From: Palaemon carinicauda
Taxonomy: Eukaryota; Arthropoda; Malacostraca; Decapoda; Palaemonidae
DNA length: 64,000 nucleotides
Direction of reading: 5' to 3'
Assembly (NCBI RefSeq): GCF_036898095.1
Contig: NC_090736.1
Location: 13,386,373-13,450,372, forward strand
Below, in pieces: positions 54,100-64,000 of the stretch (position 1 is the stretch's first letter; each line of letters opens with the position of its first letter). Below the pieces are notes generated by a model. That model saw only the letters and a program-made list of their open reading frames with translations, did not search any database and was not told the origin of the DNA. Position numbers and translations under genes: made by a program.

Positions 54100-57000
54100 A
54101 ATCTTAACAGTAGTATGACAAATTTGGAAGTACTTTGTATTTTTCGCCTTCTCCTGCTCCGGAACCCTCGAGAAGGACGACCGAGGGTGGGGAGATGACA
54201 TTATGAGGCGTCAAAAACATTGTTCGCTTAACTTTATTCAGCTGAGGGCTTCTTGAGGTCGTTCTCGTTTCCTCTCTCACCCCGAGGAGAGGGAGGGGTT
54301 AAGACACATAAAGAAAATAGACCTCAAAGATTCCATTAGCCGATCAAGGAGATCTCTGTCAGTGGTCTGAAACTTCCTGAAGGGGAAGAAAAACTCCGGA
54401 GGTGACTATCTGGTGCCAAAGGTTGTACTTTTTGACCTCAATAGCACCATCGAAGTCTTGCACTCTCAACACTCCTTCGGTCTACACCTCAACACAGAGA
54501 GAATAATCCAGTTGACGATGAATTCCTAGTACGTACTGTATACAGTATGTTTATATCGGGAAGTGCATCTGGGTACAAACATTCCTGCAGAGAAGGCTTA
54601 TCTGGGGCAGCATATCTGCGAGACGCATTCCTAGGCGCGTCTTCATCTGCAAGCAAAATTCCTAAACAAGGCGCGTCCATAGAAGCGCATCTGGGTGAGC
54701 TGCACATTCAGGTGAAGGTGCATCTGAAAGCACACTCTGGTAAGTCGTCTCCTCAAGATCTGGACAAAGTTGACTGCCTAGGAGAGGCGCGTCTGCGATT
54801 CTCCTTCAAATGATCAGGATCTGGCAAGAACTCCTTTGTTTGTGGTGAGGGTCAGGTACTCGATTCCTAGACCTTCCATCTGGAGAAGGAATTCTCAGGA
54901 AGGGAGCTAGGGAGAATCCTCTCTCTCTGAAGCCTCCGAAGGTGGACTGGAAATACTGCAGGCTTCTTCAAAGACACCGAAGGCATGTCTGTAGGAAGGT
55001 CAGGTCTAGAAGTTCCTAGATAATCTGGAGGAGGGAAGTCCGTGAAGCATATAAAATCCTTTTCAGAAGAGGGAGGATCTAGCAAGGTTGACTAGCAACC
55101 TTGCGAGCATGCTCCGAGGAGCTAGAATGCTTTGGAGGAGACCTCCTAAGAGGACAAAGCCCTGAGCTCAAAGTTGAAGAAGGCACTTGCAGGTCCTGGC
55201 AAGGGGAGATCCTCTGAAGGGACAGGCGAGGACTGGCACTTTCTAAGGAAAGAGTGTCAGAGAGATAAGTCTCCACTGAACGTCTCTGAAAAAGACAAGA
55301 CACACAAAAGCGGATACAGTATCCCCGAAGAGTCAATGAATTCTCTGAAAGGGGCTGCAACTATTCCTGTTGTTTCTATGATAATGTCTACACCAGCTGC
55401 TCTCCAAGGAACCTCAAAGTCCTAAGAGCACCATCGTAAAAAACAAACTAAAATAAAACTCCCCTCTTAGGAGGAAAACAATTGTTTCCAAAGGAAAATA
55501 TGCGTTTGCAGGAAGGGAAATGAAGCGACAGTGACCTATGAATTGGGACTCTGCCCTTCCTCGGAAAGAGGACCGATGCGTCATCTGGACAGTGATGACC
55601 TACCTTTCCGCTCCTGCTCCTTCCCTCTGTGATCACCTACCTCTGTCGGCACGGGATATTGCGACTTCTTGGAAGTCGGTAGAAGATGGTGGCAGCTGTC
55701 TTTCGTCTGCGTTTCTTGAGCAGCCTTGGGTTGCTGAAGTGCTGGTGAATGCCTGCACGTTAGCGAACGCCTGCGCAATGGCAAGACTAGCCTTGATGGA
55801 GAAGGCTGACATGGTGGAGAGCTGTGGCGAGGAGGTGAACGCTGACGAGCTGGTGAGCGCTGACGAGCCAGTAAGGGATGACGCAGCAGAGGCGCCGACT
55901 GATGCGTTGGATGGCGTTAATGCTGCACTGCTTGATGGCCTGTGGGCGAACGCTGACACTCAGGCGACTGCTGATAGGGTGAACCCTGACAAGTGCTTGT
56001 AGCTTGAACCTCCGTAGGCGATTTACAAGAGGTTGGACGGTGGACAGCAGGAACATGGCTGGGCAAACGACAATCCGGAAAGGTGAGCAAAAGATGTCCG
56101 ACACGTTAGCGAGCGACGCGCTGGCAGGCAATGGTCGGAAGACGAACGATGAACAGTCATCGACATGAGCAAGCGATTGATAAGCGGGTGGTGAACGAGC
56201 AGTAGGATGTCGGAAACCAGGAGAGTGAGCAAGAGACTGACAAGCAGGAGGTAGGCGAGTCGGTGGTCAGCGAGACAAAGGCTGACGAGCAGCTAGACGA
56301 CAGTCAAGCGATGGAATGTGTCCTTCAGATGGATAAACATCCTCCGAAGGGGATAGTAAGCGATCCTCAGGCAGGGAGTCCTAAACCGATGTTCAAGGAC
56401 TAACAGCAACACCAACAGGAGAAGGATCCAAAGGCAAGCGAAGGTCGGAAACCAGGAGACGTCGCACGAGAAGGCTCCTCCGAGCAGGAGGGCTGCGTGG
56501 ACAATGCTGACGAGCCAAAGAGGTGTCTCTTCACTAATTTTGAAGGGGAACCTATAAGGCAAAGAGGAGGGCGAGCACGACGGGGTCTACGACCATGATG
56601 ACGCCCATGGGGCCGGAGGATCAGCAAGCTGACCATCAGCAGCAGTCTTCCGAAGAGGAGTCTCTATGAGTGAAATCCCTTGGGAGGGAGAAAAACTTGC
56701 AGGGGAGACATGCCTAGGCCTTTGCTCCTCCCACCCCGGAAGGATATTCAGCAAAGGGGGAATTGCAGTCTTCGGCAATGGCAGAAGAAGAAGAAGAGGC
56801 AGAAACGTCAGCAGGCAGGGCAGCAGAAGAGTCCTCTGACACAACAATGTCGCCGAGAGCCAAAGGATCCACCTCTGATGTCGACGAACACTGCAAACTA
56901 CCACCAAGGTGTAGCAGCAGGGCCTCCTTGAAGGGCGGACCCGGTAACCTCAAGGACAGCCAAACCTGAAAAGGACCCCACGGGGGGGAGAGGCAATGTC

Positions 57001-57380
57001 GCTTCGCTAGGGGGAGCAACACCATCTCGAGGATCGAGGTTGTCAAGGAGTTAAGTGGTCTGCGCTACTGCTCGACGGTCCCCCAGAGGAGGCCAAACGA
57101 ACGGGAGCTTCGGAGGAAGGCCAGGAAGCAGAAGAAGCAGCCTTGGGTTTCTTCTGCTTTGAAGTAACCTTCAAAGGAGAAGAGTCCCACTTAGACTTTT
57201 TCTTATGCCGTCGCCCAAACCTTTCCCACTAGGAGGCAGACCACTCCCGACAATCACTATGATTTATTCAACTGATCACACCGTTGACCCGTGCACTGGG
57301 AACAGGCTATGAGGATCTGTGTCCTCGGCAGACATAAAAGTACTGCCCTTAGGACTAGTGCAGGTAAGCATGGCCGCAGG
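54100..57380 (-). pseudogene. Decayed gag-like ORF1 of a DIRS-related element
   Basis: GC-richer stretch with many short minus-strand frames rich in Ser, Pro and Ala. A Met at 57335 opens MSAEDTDPHSL; after a one-base frame change, the phrase CSQCTGQRCDQ follows. This matches the DPHT.CSNC Cys/His cluster at the start of ORF1 in elements A and C. Farther down, repeated ASSALTSS-type and TSS-type phrases (55640-56000) and RPDLPTDMPS (54867-55085) look like low-complexity gag. Frames are broken throughout. The RT part is missing. Its right terminus may be the GGTTTGTATTCC at about 57930-57945, which resembles family E right ends. Confidence 0.45.
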
Positions 57381-57563
57381 AAAAGTCAATGCACACACAA
57401 AGGCTGAAAAGGAAAAACATAAACAGAATTAAATGGCAGTCCAATAAATGCAAGGAGGAAGAGCAGCAACAACCGTTCTCCATCTGAGCAAAAAGCAGAG
57501 TGAGCTCAGTCACAGATGTGTGAGCGAAGGGGGTAGCTAGCAACTCCCCTAATCCCCTGTTAA

Positions 57564-57861
57564 CCCTTTTACCCCCAAGCTATTTGGAACTTTCCCACCC
57601 TTAACCCCCAGCCGTTTTTTTTTTTCAAGCACATTTTGCAGTATATTTTTCTTAAATTGCTCTAACAGCCTTAATTTTTGTCATAGAGAGGTCAGGCTGG
57701 TCTCATTCTTTTGGAAAATGCCTGAAGTTTCTCATAAAATTATCAAAATTATGCAAAAAAAATGTAAATAGCAGTTTTTTCCAAGGACGTATCGGTACAT
57801 CCATCGGGGTAAAGAGATGAGTTTTGTGAAACGTACCAGTACATCCATGGGGGTAAAAGGG
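57564..57861. mobile_element. piggyBac-like MITE
   Basis: A 298-bp unit with perfect inverted ends, CCCTTTTACCCCCA on the left and TGGGGGTAAAAGGG on the right. It is flanked on both sides by TTAA (57560-57563 and 57862-57865). TTAA target sites and CCC-starting ends are hallmarks of piggyBac elements. There is no coding capacity. Inside, a TACATCCATGGGGGT-type word repeats near the right end. It sits in the decayed DIRS-related material. Confidence 0.75.
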
Positions 57862-57949
57862 TTAACCCTCGCTAAATCTTAATGGCTTGTCATTTTAGTT
57901 TCGCCAAAAATAATACCCCTCATAAATAGTGTAGGTTTGTATTCCAGTT

Positions 57950-59110
57950 ACGAAACAAACCTTCTTTAGATGTTGGATAACCTCCCACCATAAAGAGATT
58001 GGCAATGTACTGCATTGTGAAACATTCTGACGTGAAATTAACGCAGAAGGTTTGGCCACTCTGGGTGTTCTCTTGAAACTTCTATGAAAAGATCTAGAAG
58101 CTCAGGGTACCACTCCTAATGAGGCCATCTTGGAGCTATTAATGTTACTCTTGGATTGTTTGATTCCCTGATCTTATCCAGCACTTGACAAATCAAGCAG
58201 AAAGGGGAAAAGGCATAAATGTCTGGTATGTCCCACTGGTGTTGGAATGCATCCTCCATCATCACAGCTGTGTTTGTTATATAAGTGTATGGCAAACATG
58301 TCCATAATCGTGGAATCTCACAAAATCAAAAGACACTTTGCTAATTGAGAATGCACGATGATTCTGAACCAACTGTTGTCCCCAGTTGGCTCAGTTTGTC
58401 TGCTATCATCTTCTTTCTCAGGATGAAACAAGCTGAAAGAAGTACTGCATTATCTGAACCAATGGTGTATTCCCACTGTGAGTTAGCACAGTAGGTGGGA
58501 TACTGAACCTACAGTACTTATTTGTTCATGTAGGTCACTACAATCTTGTTATTGCTCATTAACACTAGAGTGACCCCTTACTGTTTCTGAATAGTAGAGT
58601 AACGCTATTAAGAAGCTTTCATTTCTCGATAGTTTATAAAGGTTTTGTCCTCCTGCAACCATATCCCTGAAATCTGTTCTTATCATAGATTGGCTTCCCT
58701 TCCTGGCACGAAGCATCTGTGAAAAGGAACTCTGACAGAGAAACCTGTTGAGGAGTTCCGGCTAATAGGTTCTCTTCTTTCAGCTACTGCAAGAGATTTG
58801 TTCTCAATGCTCGATGAACTTTTACAAGAGCCAATGGGGAGTCTGATGTTTGCTACCACTGACTCTCCAGTGCCCACAGCAATGAGTGAAGGTGCATCCT
58901 CTCAAAGGGAACCAGTTTCTCGAGGGAGGCAAGGTGACCTAGACGTTTCTGCCAGGAGTGAGCTGGATGAGTCCTTTTCAAGAAAAGATGCTGCCACTTG
59001 TCTGAATCTTTTAACTCTGAGGACGGAAACTCTCTTGCTTGGGCTGAGTCTACATCTGTACATAAGTACCGTAACAAAGATATAAAGGACAAAGGTTTGT
59101 ATTTGTGTGA
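57950..59110 (-). pseudogene. Decayed RT/RNase H/MT-like fragment of a DIRS-related element
   Basis: Minus strand: the phrase GHLASLEKLVPFERMHLHSL (58853-59000) matches LASLEQFVPLGRLHLRPL of ORF2 in A to C. An RNase H start is suggested by DASCQEGK (around 58720). From about 58290 down to 58050 the phrase IYAFSPFCLICQVLDKI and VTLIAPRWP match the methyltransferase-like region (LYAFPPFKI, LTLVAPLWP). Stops and frameshifts are frequent. The right edge carries a family E type end (CAAAGGTTTGTATTTGTG at about 59090-59107). It has no gag part. Confidence 0.7.
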
Positions 59111-60317
59111 GAACAACAACATTTTAGGAAGCCAGCTAGCCTAGACAGTAAAGATACCTAATGTAACTATCATTCCCTAACCTACATTTTCAAAACTTGA
59201 GCATTCTCAATGGTGTATCTCTAAGAAAGGAATTTAGGGTAGCCTAACACTTAAGACAAAATAACACAAGTGAACTGTGTTAGCATAGCCTACCTAATAA
59301 TGAAAAAAAAAAAATCTGATTTTGGTAAAGAAGTGATACTTCAATTTCTAGTCAAATGTACAAACTATATTTGTTACTATGTGACAAACAAACCCTTGTC
59401 CTTTAATTAGAGAGATTATTTCCGAGCGAGCTGGAACAGGTCGTTAAACCTGAATAACAAGCTCTCAAATCAGAGAGCTTTCACTTTTAATTCGGTCACT
59501 CTTCTGTATGGATACATAGACACCTCCCGTCAAACTTATTAATTTTCTTCATATTTTCAGGAAGTGAATGTTGGTTGTTAATTATGGAATGGAAGCAAGA
59601 AGCTCGTTGGCAGGGGGAGGGGTGAAAATGGAGCCTTTGCTTAGGGGCATGACTGTTCGCAGGCATCCCGCTATGCTGAGTGTAGGTCTTGCCCTCCAGT
59701 ACAGTGATATGTCTTTGTCCTGAGGGGAGGAAGCATGCAAGGAATTCGTAGGAGTTGGACTGGGTAACGCCCAAGAAAACTCTGCCAGGTTCTGTCACTG
59801 CTTCAGTTTCGTTGGGAGATACGTCTGCTGTCGTAACCCCTGGATCAGTCCCAGACAAGCTGAAGGGGTCCAGAGTCCAGGTTCACTTGCATGGGGATTC
59901 CCTATTATTCGCCGCTCCTTCAAAGGCTGGAACTCCTCGTCCTTGGCTGTTGGGTAGTCTGCTGTCAATGAATTAACTTACAGAAGTTGTGGCTTCCTAA
60001 GGTCTTTCAGGTAAGCCATCCATTACACGAGGGAGTTGGTAGCAGAGGCATCTTGCCCTGGTACTTAATTGTGTCTCCAGTGGTCCCACACAGCAACCCA
60101 CAATGTTTCCCAGAACTAAAAAATGAACTTAGAAAAGAAAATGGTGCTGACGTTTTTAATTGATCCATGCACGAGCTATTATGCCAAAGCCTCCATTAGT
60201 CAATCAAAGAAAGATGCCAAAGTAGCTAGCACTTATGCATTTACCCCAAATTCCAGTTCTGCTAGTAATTAAAGAGAGTGTATTTATGATAACAGCCACT
60301 TGTATGTATGACAACGG
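59111..60317. other. Mixed flank with one more family E type end
   Basis: Around 59360-59480 a block reads ACAAACAAACCCTTGTCC, TTAATTAGAGAG, then GAGCTGGAACAGG, like the ends of E2 and E3, so another decayed terminus is probably present. No intact frame is convincing in this stretch. Confidence 0.35.
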
Positions 60318-60572
60318 CAGACTAAGAATACGGCAGTGTATGGGGCGGTCGCCCGTTAGGTTAAGTAGGTAAGAACATGGCTTTTAGGTTAGTTTAGGAG
60401 GGGGTGTTTGGAGCCTTCGTATACCAGCGGCCAGTTCCTCATGCGTTCGTTAAAAATGGACATCAACTAACCTATACTTTCCCCCCTAACCTAACCTACA
60501 AGCCATGTCCTTACCTACTTACCTAACGGGGGGGCTAACGACCCCCTTTACACTGCCGCATCCTAAATTAGA
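60318..60572. repeat. Fold-back repeat, ~90-bp arms
   Basis: The left arm (about 60318-60408, with ACGGCAGTGTA and GTTAGGTTAAGTAGGTAAG) and the right arm (about 60472-60572, in reverse complement) pair with a few mismatches around a ~60-bp spacer. It is probably a small fold-back or MITE-type element. Confidence 0.7.
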
Positions 60573-61800
60573 CATAATAATACATACAGGTGGCCGCTAT
60601 CATACATACACCCCAAAGAATCATGTATTAACCATGATTGGGCTACAGCCTACTATCACAGGCTACCTCATAACATACCCCACTGTTCTAACCTAAACTA
60701 GGGTCTAGGGTTTCTTAATTTTCACCTTATAAATTGGATTCTACGAATCAAAATAAGAAGTTACGTTCAATACAATAAAACCATAATTAGAAATATCCCT
60801 AAAACATCTATACCTAATTCTAGTTTACATAGGTTACTCTGGCCTGAAATAAGGTCAGTCACTTAATCTTTGGCCATCATTCTAATACGTTACGCGCTTC
60901 ATTATAAATTTCTTACATCGGCTTGGTGGAGGCCATATTAAAAGACAATTTCAACAACTACAACCGCTGTATGAGTACTTACAAGGGTAATTTCAACATT
61001 ATGAAAAATTACAAGAACCTCAACAAGAAAATTCAACTGTTTGTCAATTATTGACAACTTAAACACCATAGCGTCAACTACCCAATACAAACAAAGTCTG
61101 AGTAATGTTTCTTAACTTGTAAAATTGTATAAATCAATGGCAATGACACTGCCATTGAGTTAAAGCATTTTTGTAGTTTGATACTTCAAATTTTACGTAA
61201 AATTCATCGAAATTTTGTTAAAAGCTGAATCATGAATCTTTTCCTTGTGGTCGTCACTCGTCAGATCAGGTGGTCCTGAAGACTTCTAGCTCTGATGGCT
61301 GGCACAGTCATCTTTGCCGTTTGGAACTCGAGAATTGTGTCCGAGGACATACTAGGGTGTCTTTAACTTGTCTTTAGTTATGTACTGTACATTTTTAAGC
61401 AGACATTTGAACAAAAAATCAATCATCGTGGCGATGTAATCAATTAGCTATAAAATATACCTTTTCATAGCCTTGGCATTATTGGAATAAGGAATTGGTT
61501 TATCCGGTACTTTAGAATCTATCAAAATTACCTTTTAGGGTAGTCTGCAGTAATTATCTAGCAAAACTTTCTTACCGGTAATCCAACACTATGTTTCAAG
61601 GAGTTTGAAGCTCCTAGCTAATGTAAGGTCAAATTAATAGAACGATAACACGACAAAACTATCTCTTCGCTAAGTTTAAACTGTTTTAAAATTGCTCCTT
61701 GTTAAATGTTAAAAGTTACTAAATGATATCGATCTACAAATACAGCTGTAAATCCAGGAATTGTTGAAGAGGGCGCAGATTAATATCACTTCCCATATAT
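60573..61800. other. Non-coding, nothing recognised
   Basis: AT-rich sequence with no gene or repeat that I can name. Confidence 0.4.
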
Positions 61801-61807
61801 GAGACTC

Positions 61808-63730
<1,923 letters not shown>

Positions 63731-64000
63731 TAAACTGTACTTAAAATATTCTATTTTTCCTTGTTTCCTTTCCTCACTGGGAAAGTAGGTAGGTAGTAGA
63801 TTGGCCAGGGCACCAGCCACCCGTTGAGATACTACCGCTAGAGAGTTATGGGGTCATCTGACTAGCCAGACAGTACTGTATTGGATCCTTCTCTCTTGTT
63901 ACCGTCCACTTTCCCTTTGCCTACTCATACACCGAATAGTCTGGCATATTCTTTACAAATTCTCCTCTGTACACGTGCACCTGACAACAATGAGATTACC
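63731..64000. mobile_element. LINE1 3' UTR scrap plus another interspersed repeat
   Basis: The phrase TTGTTTCCTTTCCTCACTGG at 63761-63780 matches the 3' UTR of LINE1 (compare 44490-44511). The following block (GCCAGACAGTACTGTATTGG, CCTTTGCCTACTCATACACC) looks like an interspersed repeat continuing past the window end. Its family is not certain. Confidence 0.4.

Noticed and set aside
55538..56002. Plus-strand 154-codon acidic frame rich in Ala
   Set aside because: Antisense to the decayed gag-like repeats on the minus strand; no domain and no splice context.

Overview
This is a eukaryotic, AT-rich, intron-heavy window, most likely from a decapod crustacean (shrimp-like). The evidence is tyrosine-recombinase (DIRS-type) retrotransposons of the kind known from decapods, RTE- and CR1/Jockey-like LINE remains, long dinucleotide microsatellites, and a metazoan ELMO-domain gene split by large introns. 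Nothing bacterial is present. The species is an inference.

The only host gene I can support is an ELMOD1/2-type ELMO-domain protein on the minus strand. Six coding exons run from the start codon at 53796 to the stop at 21141. Their splice phases agree and they join to a 308-residue protein. Intron 1 alone is about 20.8 kb (32881-53654) and consists mostly of mobile DNA.

Three DIRS-like elements, all minus strand, dominate the window: A (6818-13367), B (37952-44445) and C (46301-53050). Each has ~156-158 bp inverted terminal repeats and an internal complementary region (ICR) beside the left repeat. Each encodes ORF1 (gag-like, with an N-terminal Cys/His cluster), ORF2 (reverse transcriptase, RNase H and a methyltransferase-like domain) and ORF3 (tyrosine recombinase), with the same relative frames and the same 295-bp ORF2/ORF3 overlap. 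C has all three frames open. A has a TGA directly after its RT YLDD motif. B has two frameshifts, a TGA and an altered recombinase motif. C and B lie in ELMOD intron 1; A lies downstream of the ELMOD stop.

A second, older group (family E), with termini of the type TTTGTATTTTTCC...ATACAAACC, appears as decayed copies: E1 (18957-20385), E2 (from 31187), E3 (33043-46000), and gag-like and RT/RNase H/MT-like remnants at 54100-59110. E3 is the outer shell of a nest: E3 contains a CR1-like LINE, which contains a minus-strand Jockey/CR1-like LINE, which contains a plus-strand copy of that LINE family, which contains DIRS B.

Other regions: 1-1720 has a tandem duplication and a degenerate minisatellite; 16.4-17.0 kb has a short-period degenerate repeat; 23.1-23.6 kb is a short inverted-ended element with an array of nuclear-receptor-like half-sites; 27.9-31.2 kb is a broken RTE LINE; 57.56-57.86 kb is a piggyBac-like MITE; 60.3-60.6 and 61.8-62.9 kb are fold-back structures, the second containing long (AT)n/(GT)n tracts. 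The remaining AT-rich DNA shows no gene I can support.
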